From assembly GCA_910588755.1 (NCBI GenBank), contig CAJUQZ010000194.1:1-5002 (forward strand): DNA of 5,002 bases, read 5' to 3'. The stretch comes from an uncultured Lachnospiraceae bacterium (GTDB taxonomy: Bacteria; Bacillota; Clostridia; Lachnospirales; Lachnospiraceae). A model generated the notes under the pieces. It had not been told where the DNA came from. It saw nothing but the letters and a program-made list of their open reading frames with translations, and searched no databases. Both the position numbers and the translations under genes were made by a program. This document shows positions 1-5,002 of the stretch, piece by piece. Position 1 is the stretch's first letter; each line of letters begins with the position of its first letter.

Positions 1-356
1 CGATGCGTGAGGCGCAGCTAGAGCAGTTTGTACATTCATTGCCAGATGGCGCAGACACGGTCATTGGAGACAGGGGTGTGAAACTGTCGGGGGGACAGAG
101 ACAGAGGATAGGAATTGCGAGAGCATTGTATGGGAATCCCCAGGTGCTTATTCTCGATGAAGCGACATCCGCGCTGGACAACGAGACGGAAAAAGAAGTT
201 ATGGAGGCAATCGACAGCCTGCATGGAAAACGGACAATGATCGTGATTGCGCACCGGCTGTCAACGATCAGGAATTGTGATGAGATTTATGAGGTGGCAG
301 ATGGCGTGATCCATAGAAAAACGTATGAGGAAGTATTTGGTTCTGGGAGGGGATGA
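1..356 (+). CDS. ABC exporter (fused permease/ATPase) C-terminal end, partial; probable glycan or lipid-linked oligosaccharide flippase
   Basis: The last 117 codons of an ABC ATPase domain are present; the 5' part, including the membrane domain, Walker A and Q-loop, lies off the left edge, so this is a window cut and not a truncation. Counting from the ATG at 3 (probably an internal Met), an exporter-type X-loop TVIGDRG is at residues 19-25, the signature LSGGQRQ at 28-34, Walker B VLILDE at 48-53 with catalytic E53, the D-loop SALD at 56-59 and the H-loop histidine H84 in IAHRLST. The TVIGDRG X-loop is typical of type IV exporters such as MsbA or PglK, not of importers or O-antigen Wzt. The tail (AIDSL, IAHRLSTIRNCDEIYEV) resembles PglK-like proteins found in glycan loci; that assignment is inference. 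The stop codon lies only 4 nt before the next gene, so the two are almost certainly co-transcribed. A multidrug or peptide exporter is the alternative, less likely given the neighbours. Confidence 0.93.
   Translation, partial: MREAQLEQFVHSLPDGADTVIGDRGVKLSGGQRQRIGIARALYGNPQVLILDEATSALDNETEKEVMEAIDSLHGKRTMIVIAHRLSTIRNCDEIYEVADGVIHRKTYEEVFGSGRG
345..352 (+). promoter_or_regulatory. Shine-Dalgarno site of the FemAB-like gene
   Basis: GGGAGGGG lies 8 nt before the ATG at 361 and inside the last codons of the ABC gene. It decides the start: the longer in-frame reading from the ATG at 325 would overlap the ABC gene by 32 nt, and I see no ribosome binding site of this strength before 325. Confidence 0.8.
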
Positions 357-360
357 ATAC

Positions 361-1350
361 ATGACTGAATTGAGGGTAGTACCATATGATGGGAGGAGCA
401 AGGAGAAATGGGATGACTTTGTGCTGAACCATTCCGTCAATGGGACGTTTCTTCAGACGAAAAATTTTCTGGATTATCATGGAGACAGGTTTGTGGATGC
501 GTCCGTTATCATATATAAAGGAAGCAGCACAATGGTTGCGGTTATTCCTGCGTGTATGCTCATGGAGGGCAGCAGGAAGGTATTTCACTCTCATCTGGGC
601 AGTACATTTGGCGGCATTGTGATGGCAGAGGAATTTTATGATATTGAACATATGGATGCAGTGATGAATGTGTTTGAGGAGCACTTAAAGAGGGAGCAAT
701 ATGATGAAGTGTGGCTGAAATGTACCAGCGATATTTTTGCGGGACAGAGTGGAAATCTGTTGTATTATTTTCTGTTTCAGCGGGGGTATGTATCATACGA
801 CGAGATCAGCTTTTACATTGATTTTTCACAGTATAAAGAGGATATTGCATCAAATTTTGCATCGGGAAGAAGAAGAGATTACAGATATTCGCTCAAGTAT
901 GGCCTGGAGTTTAGAAAACTTGAGACAAGCGCGCAGATTGAAAAATTTTACAGCATTTTGTGTGATAATCTTCGCAAATTTGACACGTCTCCTGTGCATT
1001 CTCTGGAAGAAATAATAGATTTTAAAGAGAACAGGATAAAGGACAAGGTTGAATTTTACGGGGTATTTCAGGAGGACAGTATGATATCGGGCAGCATGGT
1101 CTTTCTATTTGGGGACGCTGTGTTCCACACACAGTATCTTGCGGCAGACCAGAGCTGTCTTAAGCTGTTTCCGATGAACTTTATGGATTATAACCTCATC
1201 AAGACAGCAAGGACCAGAGGATTTCGGTATTTCTCGTTTGGCACAAGTACTTATGAGCATGGAAAAGTACTCAATAAGCCGCTTGCAATGTTCAAGGAAG
1301 GATTTGGGACGCAGTGTGGGCTAAATAAGACATATGTAAGGAAAATGTGA
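361..1350 (+). CDS. FemAB/BioF2-like acyl- or aminoacyl-transferase (GNAT-fold) of a polysaccharide locus
   Basis: A 329-residue soluble protein with no signal peptide or membrane segment. It resembles the FemAB / lipid II interpeptide-bridge / Acetyltransf_6 superfamily, whose members carry two GNAT-like domains and join an amino acid or acyl group to an amino group. The N-terminal domain has the sequence SHLGSTFGG (77-85), typical of the polysaccharide-locus branch. A basic linker SGRRRDYRYSLKYGLEF (168-184) leads to the second domain, with strands FYGVF (232-236) and MISGSMVFLF (241-250), then AVFHTQYLAAD (253-263), helix MDYNLIKTARTRGF (275-288), YFSFGTST (290-297) and the terminal FKEGFGTQ (311-318). 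The usual helical tRNA-binding arm of FemA/FemX is not evident, so the donor may be an acyl-CoA or another activated group. The start at 361 is chosen for its strong upstream ribosome binding site. It follows the ABC gene by 4 nt; 61 nt without obvious signals separate it from the next gene. Superfamily is fairly sure; donor and acceptor are unknown. Confidence 0.85.
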   Translation: MTELRVVPYDGRSKEKWDDFVLNHSVNGTFLQTKNFLDYHGDRFVDASVIIYKGSSTMVAVIPACMLMEGSRKVFHSHLGSTFGGIVMAEEFYDIEHMDAVMNVFEEHLKREQYDEVWLKCTSDIFAGQSGNLLYYFLFQRGYVSYDEISFYIDFSQYKEDIASNFASGRRRDYRYSLKYGLEFRKLETSAQIEKFYSILCDNLRKFDTSPVHSLEEIIDFKENRIKDKVEFYGVFQEDSMISGSMVFLFGDAVFHTQYLAADQSCLKLFPMNFMDYNLIKTARTRGFRYFSFGTSTYEHGKVLNKPLAMFKEGFGTQCGLNKTYVRKM

Positions 1351-1411
1351 CCGGAAAGATATGGAATGGCTGTAGCGCACTGGGAGGTTAGGGAAAAAGG
1401 AGAAATAGGCG

Positions 1412-2377
1412 ATGGAAGATTTGGTCAGTGTGATTGTGCCCGTGTACAATACGGAGAAATATCTCAGGAAATGTATTGACAGTATTGTAGAACAGACCTA
1501 TACAAATCTGGATATCATTCTGGTTGATGACGGCTCAACGGATGCGAGCGGAGTGATATGTGATGAGTATGCGGGGAAGGACAGTAGAATACGTGTGATC
1601 CACAAGGAGAATGAAGGAAATGGCCAGGCAAGAAATACCGGCCTGGACCATATGGAGGGGGCGTATGTACTATGGGTGGATAGTGATGATATGATTCACC
1701 GAAAACAAGTTGAAGTGTTACTGTCCATCGCAAAGGAGAAAAACGCTGATATAGTTGTAGGAGGATACTGCGCGATTTCAGATGGTGAAGAACCAAAAGA
1801 TCAGACGATTGCGGATGGAATATATGACAATGCAGAGGTTTTGTCTGACAGTCATCTGTACGATGATGGTTTTATTAAAAAGCGCTCAATGATCCTGACA
1901 GTTCCGTGGTGCAAGATCTGTAAACGTGAATTGTATGATCATGTCAGATATCCACACAAAAGGATCCATTTAGATACCTGGACAACCTGGAAATTATATG
2001 AGAATTCCCAAAAAGTTGTATTTGTAGCAGAGCCATTGTATTATTGGCGCAATAACCCTGATTCGCTGACTAGGCGAAAGTTTGATTTATCTCACTTTTC
2101 GGGGATTGAGGCCTACGGAGAGCAGCTGGAATACTATCATACCGCGGGGAGACAGCGCTATGTAGAGATCGTGTTTGATGAGTATGTCAATGATATCTTT
2201 TGGTGTTACAACCGCATGAAAGAGTCAGATATGGATCCGTCACCGTTGAAGCCATACTGGCTATATATGAAGAAACACGTTGGTTATATCAAATTGACCA
2301 GGAGCATTGGAATCAAAAACTGGCTTCGATACCGCTATCTGGCATACTATAAGATACCAAAATTATTATTTCATTGA
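1412..2377 (+). CDS. Family 2 glycosyltransferase (GT-A fold), first of a tandem pair
   Basis: A 321-residue cytoplasmic GT2 enzyme, expected to move a sugar from a nucleotide donor onto a lipid-linked acceptor at the inner membrane face. Visible motifs: VSVIVPVYN at 5-13 (first strand), VDDGSTD at 38-44 (nucleotide binding), GNGQARNTG at 69-77, metal-binding D90-S-D92-D93 preceded by WV, VPWCKICKREL at 164-174, and HLDTWTTWKLYE at 186-197. The last corresponds to the HEDEFTTYKL-like catalytic block of EpsJ-type enzymes, but the usual Glu is Leu187 while the Asp, the presumed general base, remains as D188. YYWRNNPDS (210-218) follows. A conserved C-terminal extension of about 100 residues, rich in Tyr and Trp and basic at the end, may contact the membrane or acceptor. 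AAAGGAG at 1396-1402 lies 9 nt before the ATG. It shares about 60% identity with the following gene over its whole length. The stop codon sits inside a small inverted repeat. Specific sugar unknown. Confidence 0.95.
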   Translation: MEDLVSVIVPVYNTEKYLRKCIDSIVEQTYTNLDIILVDDGSTDASGVICDEYAGKDSRIRVIHKENEGNGQARNTGLDHMEGAYVLWVDSDDMIHRKQVEVLLSIAKEKNADIVVGGYCAISDGEEPKDQTIADGIYDNAEVLSDSHLYDDGFIKKRSMILTVPWCKICKRELYDHVRYPHKRIHLDTWTTWKLYENSQKVVFVAEPLYYWRNNPDSLTRRKFDLSHFSGIEAYGEQLEYYHTAGRQRYVEIVFDEYVNDIFWCYNRMKESDMDPSPLKPYWLYMKKHVGYIKLTRSIGIKNWLRYRYLAYYKIPKLLFH

Positions 2378-2388
2378 CAGAATGTCAA
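2374..2388 (+). repeat. Perfect inverted repeat over the stop codon of the first GT2 gene
   Basis: TTGACA (2374-2379), spacer GAA, TGTCAA (2383-2388): a 6-bp perfect dyad with a 3-nt loop. The left arm contains the TGA stop of the upstream gene. No T-run follows, so it is not a normal intrinsic terminator. It could be a small hairpin that tunes translation between the genes, a protein site, or chance. TTGACA also matches a -35 box, but the nearest good -10 (TATGAT at 2393) is only 13 nt away. Confidence 0.4.
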
Positions 2389-2402
2389 CAGATATGATAT
2401 AT

Positions 2403-2410
2403 GGAGAGGA
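2403..2410 (+). promoter_or_regulatory. Shine-Dalgarno site of the second GT2 gene
   Basis: GGAGAGGA ends 7 nt before the ATG at 2418. An in-frame TTG at 2415 would be only 4 nt from the site, so ATG 2418 is the better start. This also makes the N-terminus (MKDLVSVIVPVYN) match that of the paralogue (MEDLVSVIVPVYN). Confidence 0.75.
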
Positions 2411-2417
2411 TTAATTG

Positions 2418-3395
2418 ATGAAGGATTTGGTCAGTGTAATCGTACCTGTGTATAATTCGGAGCAATATCTTTGCACCTGTGTGGACAGTATTGTGAATCA
2501 GACATACAGGGATTTGGAAATTATCCTGGTTGATGATGGATCAACGGACTCTAGTGGTACTATATGCGATCAGTACGCAGCGAAGGACGACCGGGTACAG
2601 GTTATCCATAAAACAAATGGAGGCAATGGGGATGCCAGAAATGCCGGGTTAGGCGCAGCCAGTGGCATGTGGATTGTGATGGCCGATAATGATGATATAC
2701 TGCACACAAGACAGATTGAGGTGCTTCTTGCCGTGGCGCAGGACAAGGATGTGGATATTGCTGTTGGGTGGTATCGCTCATTTGAGTCGATGGAAAACCC
2801 TCTTGAGATGAAGATTCCTGGAAATTTTCTGGACTATGCCGAGGTATTGACAAATCAGCATTTGTATGATGATGCGTTTATTGCCAGATATTCCATGATA
2901 CTGACAGTACCGTGGAGTAAAATGTGCAGGCGGGAATTATACGATGGCATACGATTTCCCTCAAGAAGCCGGCATGATGACACAAGGACAACATGGAAGC
3001 TGTATGAAAAGGCAAAGAGAACCGCATTGATCCCGCTTGAACTGCACTACTGGCGCAACAATCCGGACTCTTATGGAAGACGCAGATTTGATACGTCGCA
3101 CTTTGATGGAATTGATGCATATGGAGAACAGCTGGAATACTTTTATGGATTAAAAAAGCAGCGCTATGTTGAGATTGTATATGCTGAGTACGTCAACGAT
3201 ATCTTTTGGTGTTATAACAGGATGAGAGAGGCGGAGATGGACGTAATGCTGTTGAAGCCATATTGGAAATACATGAGACAACATTTAAATTATTTGAAGC
3301 TGACAAAAAGCCTTGGGCTGAAGCAATGGATGCGATACCGGTATCTTGCATGGTATAAGTTGCCCAGATTACTTCATGGTTCCCGGAGCTGGTGA
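2418..3395 (+). CDS. Family 2 glycosyltransferase (GT-A fold), second of a tandem pair
   Basis: A 325-residue GT2 enzyme, full-length paralogue of the preceding gene (about 192 of 321 aligned positions identical by hand count). Motifs fall at the same positions: VSVIVPVYN 5-13, VDDGSTD 38-44, GNGDARNAG 69-77, D90-N-D92-D93 in the context MADNDD instead of the usual VDSDD, VPWSKMCRREL 164-174, HDDTRTTWKLYE 186-197 with presumed base D188 and Asp187 where EpsJ-type enzymes have Glu, and YWRNNPDS 211-218. The C-terminal block VEIVYAEYVNDIFWCYNRM (251-269) is nearly identical to its twin. Divergence is concentrated at about residues 81-89, 118-140 and 201-210, next to the active-site region, which suggests a different donor or acceptor (inference). 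A short GSRSW tail is absent from the twin. It lies 40 nt after the first GT2 and 16 nt before the membrane protein gene. Both copies look intact and functional. Confidence 0.95.
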   Translation: MKDLVSVIVPVYNSEQYLCTCVDSIVNQTYRDLEIILVDDGSTDSSGTICDQYAAKDDRVQVIHKTNGGNGDARNAGLGAASGMWIVMADNDDILHTRQIEVLLAVAQDKDVDIAVGWYRSFESMENPLEMKIPGNFLDYAEVLTNQHLYDDAFIARYSMILTVPWSKMCRRELYDGIRFPSRSRHDDTRTTWKLYEKAKRTALIPLELHYWRNNPDSYGRRRFDTSHFDGIDAYGEQLEYFYGLKKQRYVEIVYAEYVNDIFWCYNRMREAEMDVMLLKPYWKYMRQHLNYLKLTKSLGLKQWMRYRYLAWYKLPRLLHGSRSW

Positions 3396-3399
3396 AGCT

Positions 3400-3404
3400 G
3401 GAGG
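3400..3404 (+). promoter_or_regulatory. Shine-Dalgarno site of the DUF2142 gene
   Basis: GGAGG lies 7 nt before the ATG at 3412. It argues against the longer in-frame reading from 3346, which would overlap the GT2 gene by 50 nt and add a Gly/Pro-rich N-terminus foreign to a membrane protein. A further ATG at 3418 is possible but 13 nt from the site. Confidence 0.75.
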
Positions 3405-3411
3405 AAACGGG

Positions 3412-4773
3412 ATGGGGATGTGGATAAAGCGACAGGAAATACGGTTTTGTGTGACAGCCTTCATATGGGGGATTCTCTTTGCATTTTTGATTCCATTCTG
3501 GCAGGTGCCGGATGAATATGCACATGCTGAAATGATCGGGCAGGAGATTAAAAACGAAAAACTCGGGGCGCTTCTGTTAGAGGAGGCGCCTATGGACGAG
3601 CATCGTGTGAGGTGGGATACGGATGAGAAAGTTGATCTTGAAACCCTGGAAGATACTATATGGAAGTCTCCGCAATACAATAGGGCTGATTGTCTTTTAA
3701 GGGGTGTTTCGATAAAGATCGTGCGTCATCTGCCAGCGGTGATTGGCATTCAAATTGCTGTGCTGTTTAGGGTGCCTGTCTATTGGGTGCTGTTTCTGGG
3801 GAGATTGTCCTCATTGCTGTTTTATATCATTGTATGCAATGTCGCCTTGAAACATATGCCCGTTCAAAAAGAACTGCTCGAGCTTGTCATGCTGCTGCCT
3901 ATGTGCATTCAGGAGGCGGCGTCACTGAGCTATGACGCGGTGCTTCTTCCATTATGCTTTTGGGTATTTTCTTATGCACTGTACCTCAAGTTCGAGGCAT
4001 CATGGTTTGGGCTGCGTGAGATTTTGACGATCATAGGAGTATTGCTGTGTATCGCGCTGATCAAAATACCATATGTAGTGTTAGGCGGCGCTTTCCTGAC
4101 CGTGCCGCCGCAGAAGGTCCGGATTGCAATTGGAAAGATTGTGATTACAGGGGAGCACATAGTCAAATTTAGGTGGCAGATAGGCATGTTTGTTACAGTT
4201 GCTGGTGCTGTAGGATTATATTGTATGCGGGACAATATATGGGTAAAGCTGGTTGTTGCGACATTGACGAATTTTCCGAGAACCTTGTGGTTGTTTGGGA
4301 GAACCTGCAAGGTGTGGGGTGATGATATTTACCAGTCTATGATAGGGTGCTTTGGGTATTTCGACAAGCCTACAGTATCAGCCTGGTTTCTGACATTAGT
4401 TCCTGCATTGGTGTTGGTGATTGCCCTGACGGACCTGAAAAAGTCGGATGTCACCGCAAAAAGCCTGTCTATGAAAGATAAGGTGATCCTGTATCTGATG
4501 GGCGGTGGCTGCTTTTATCTGGTTACTGTGTCAATGATCAGCTTTACGGCGGGATACGATACCCAGGATTGGGTAAAGGCCATGTATGAGATAACAGAGA
4601 TCGGAGGATTGCAGGGAAGGTATTATATACCGATACTTATGTTTTTACTCTTTCCGCTGCCGTTCATATTTGAGATGGAGGAAAAGGTATATAAGAGAAT
4701 TCGGGCAGGATATTATGTTTTGGCATGTACCTATACATGCAGTGCAGTCGCAGCCAGATACTGGCCAATATGA
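3412..4773 (+). CDS. DUF2142 family multi-spanning membrane protein, candidate GT-C-like glycosyltransferase
   Basis: A 453-residue integral membrane protein, of usual length for DUF2142. Recognition rests on three features: PFWQVPDEYAHAEM at 28-41, directly after the first membrane helix (about 12-28), with acidic D34-E35 and H38 in the first loop; SLSYDAVLLPL at 171-181; and GLQGRYYIPIL near the C-terminus (399-409). Other likely membrane helices are near 107-127, 130-146, 153-168, 176-193, 203-218, 220-231, 257-271, 325-341, 357-378, 405-420 and 433-447, so about ten to twelve in all. A large first loop (30-105) is probably extracytoplasmic. DUF2142 has no settled function. Its layout, with an acidic motif in the first loop and a helix-rich membrane body, resembles GT-C enzymes that use polyprenyl-linked sugars, and its place next to GT2 genes fits a role in glycan assembly, modification or export; this is inference. 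It lies 16 nt after the second GT2 gene and is followed by a 72-nt gap holding two hairpins. Confidence 0.85.
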   Translation: MGMWIKRQEIRFCVTAFIWGILFAFLIPFWQVPDEYAHAEMIGQEIKNEKLGALLLEEAPMDEHRVRWDTDEKVDLETLEDTIWKSPQYNRADCLLRGVSIKIVRHLPAVIGIQIAVLFRVPVYWVLFLGRLSSLLFYIIVCNVALKHMPVQKELLELVMLLPMCIQEAASLSYDAVLLPLCFWVFSYALYLKFEASWFGLREILTIIGVLLCIALIKIPYVVLGGAFLTVPPQKVRIAIGKIVITGEHIVKFRWQIGMFVTVAGAVGLYCMRDNIWVKLVVATLTNFPRTLWLFGRTCKVWGDDIYQSMIGCFGYFDKPTVSAWFLTLVPALVLVIALTDLKKSDVTAKSLSMKDKVILYLMGGGCFYLVTVSMISFTAGYDTQDWVKAMYEITEIGGLQGRYYIPILMFLLFPLPFIFEMEEKVYKRIRAGYYVLACTYTCSAVAARYWPI

Positions 4774-4790
4774 GTGGACTTACTGTCCAC
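4774..4790 (+). repeat. Perfect inverted repeat directly after the DUF2142 stop codon
   Basis: GTGGAC (4774-4779), loop TTACT, GTCCAC (4785-4790): a 6-bp perfect stem beginning at the base after TGA. The following bases are ACAAAATCTG, with no T-run, so a classical Rho-independent terminator is not supported. A weak hairpin for mRNA processing or 3'-end protection is possible. Confidence 0.45.
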
Positions 4791-4802
4791 ACAAAATCTG
4801 GC

Positions 4803-4828
4803 ATATACTGTAGATGTTGGCAGTATAT
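4803..4828 (+). repeat. Perfect 8-bp inverted repeat upstream of the aminotransferase gene
   Basis: ATATACTG (4803-4810), a 10-nt loop, then CAGTATAT (4821-4828), ending 18 nt before the ATG at 4846. The stem is AT-rich and lacks a following T-run. It may form a 5' hairpin in front of the ribosome binding site or be an operator-like dyad. TATACT at 4804 resembles a -10 box, but I see no matching -35 at 16-18 nt, so a promoter is not called. Confidence 0.45.
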
Positions 4829-4835
4829 AGAAACG

Positions 4836-4843
4836 AAAGGGGG
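4836..4843 (+). promoter_or_regulatory. Shine-Dalgarno site of the aminotransferase gene, start ambiguous
   Basis: AAAGGGGG. If AAAGG (4836-4840) pairs with the ribosome, the ATG at 4846 is 5 nt away. If the GGGGG end pairs, ATG is only 2 nt away and the in-frame TTG at 4852 sits at a better 8 nt. The frame is closed upstream by TAG at 4828-4830, so these are the only two reasonable starts. ATG is preferred. Confidence 0.6.
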
Positions 4844-4845
4844 AT

Positions 4846-5002
4846 ATGGGATTGCAGATAAAATGTAACGTTCTTGACAGACAGTTTCAGATGTACCAGT
4901 CAGAGTACGAGAGGGCAGCGCTGCGTGTACTGCGTTCTGGCTGGTATGTGCTTGGAAATGAGGTCAGGCAGTTTGAGGAGGCGTTTGCAAGATTTGTAGG
5001 CA
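4846..5002 (+). CDS. DegT/DnrJ/EryC1/StrS sugar-nucleotide aminotransferase, N-terminal part only
   Basis: The first 52 codons of a PLP-dependent aminotransferase, cut by the right edge. The family transfers an amino group from glutamate to a keto sugar nucleotide, giving an amino-deoxy sugar for surface glycans. The telling block is VLRSGWYVLGNEVRQFEEAF at residues 29-48, matching the usual N-terminal pattern (SGWYILG, then a spaced E..FE.EFA) of FdtB/QdtB/DesV-like members; the SGW(Y/F)ILG form is common in enzymes making dTDP-3-amino-3,6-dideoxyhexoses. PLP lysine and substrate residues are beyond the window, so the exact product cannot be judged. It comes 72 nt after the DUF2142 gene, the largest gap here, with two hairpins between. 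A different sugar (WecE-, ArnB- or PseC-like) is possible. Confidence 0.9.
   Translation, partial: MGLQIKCNVLDRQFQMYQSEYERAALRVLRSGWYVLGNEVRQFEEAFARFVG

Noticed and set aside
36..254. Minus-strand and out-of-frame open frames across the window (for example 36-254, 268-684, 3193-3525, 3972-4310)
   Set aside because: All lie opposite or inside well-supported genes, show no recognisable domains, and have compositions (His, Pro, Cys-rich) typical of antisense shadows.
325..360. Longer N-terminus for the FemAB-like gene from ATG 325
   Set aside because: It overlaps the ABC gene by 32 nt and lacks a good ribosome binding site, while 361 has a strong one at 8 nt.
1351..1411. Promoter or hairpin in the 61-nt gap before the first GT2 gene
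   Set aside because: Apart from the ribosome binding site I see no -35/-10 pair and no convincing dyad.
1624..1646. Inverted repeat CCAGGC / GCCTGG inside the first GT2 gene
   Set aside because: Short, within a conserved coding block, and explained by codon choice.
2374..2403. Possible promoter: perfect TTGACA with TATGAT or TATATG downstream
   Set aside because: TATGAT is only 13 nt from TTGACA, and TATATG at 18 nt is a poor -10 whose transcript would begin within the ribosome binding site. The box is also one arm of a dyad.
3387..3404. Near-tandem 9-base repeat AGCTGGTGA / AGCTGGAGG at the end of the second GT2 gene
   Set aside because: Only two imperfect copies (7 of 9 bases); the second simply holds the ribosome binding site. 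Could be a small slippage event but too little to call.
3346..3411. Longer N-terminus for the DUF2142 gene from ATG 3346 or 3376
   Set aside because: It would overlap the GT2 gene and add an unsuitable Gly/Pro-rich tail; GGAGG at 3400 points to 3412.
4774..4800. Rho-independent terminator after the DUF2142 gene
   Set aside because: The stem is only 6 bp and is followed by ACAAAATCTG, with no T-run.

Overview
The window is a stretch of a surface-polysaccharide (capsule, exopolysaccharide or secondary cell-wall glycan) biosynthesis locus. All six genes lie on the + strand and are closely spaced. Strong purine-rich Shine-Dalgarno sites, moderate-to-low GC, frequent AGA/AGG, GGA and ATA codons, and the protein styles (a FemAB-like transferase, DUF2142, EpsJ-type GT2 enzymes) suggest a Gram-positive Clostridia organism, most likely Lachnospiraceae-like. 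That taxonomic guess is inference; there is no marker gene here.

Layout: (1) 1-356 is the C-terminal end of an ABC exporter ATPase domain, of the fused permease/ATPase kind that flips lipid-linked glycans, cut by the left edge. (2) 361-1350 is a FemAB/BioF2-like acyl- or aminoacyl-transferase. (3) 1412-2377 and (4) 2418-3395 are two paralogous family 2 glycosyltransferases in tandem, about 60% identical by hand alignment. (5) 3412-4773 is a multi-spanning DUF2142 membrane protein, a candidate GT-C-like enzyme. (6) From 4846 to the right edge is the start of a DegT/DnrJ/EryC1/StrS sugar-nucleotide aminotransferase. Gaps are 4, 61, 40, 16 and 72 nt. I see no convincing internal promoter and no classical terminator, so a single transcript is the simplest reading.

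Working model (inference): the aminotransferase supplies an amino-deoxy sugar nucleotide. The two GT2 enzymes add related sugars to a lipid-linked oligosaccharide on the cytoplasmic face. The ABC protein moves it across the membrane. The DUF2142 protein may act on the outer face or in the membrane, and the FemAB-like enzyme may put an acyl or aminoacyl group on the glycan or its peptidoglycan anchor.

The gene classes are familiar. The points worth a second look are the diverged GT2 tandem with unusual catalytic-motif variants, the pairing of a FemAB-like transferase with an aminotransferase, and small perfect inverted repeats at two gene ends, one of them over a stop codon. I found no RNA gene, CRISPR array, insertion sequence or clearly new system.
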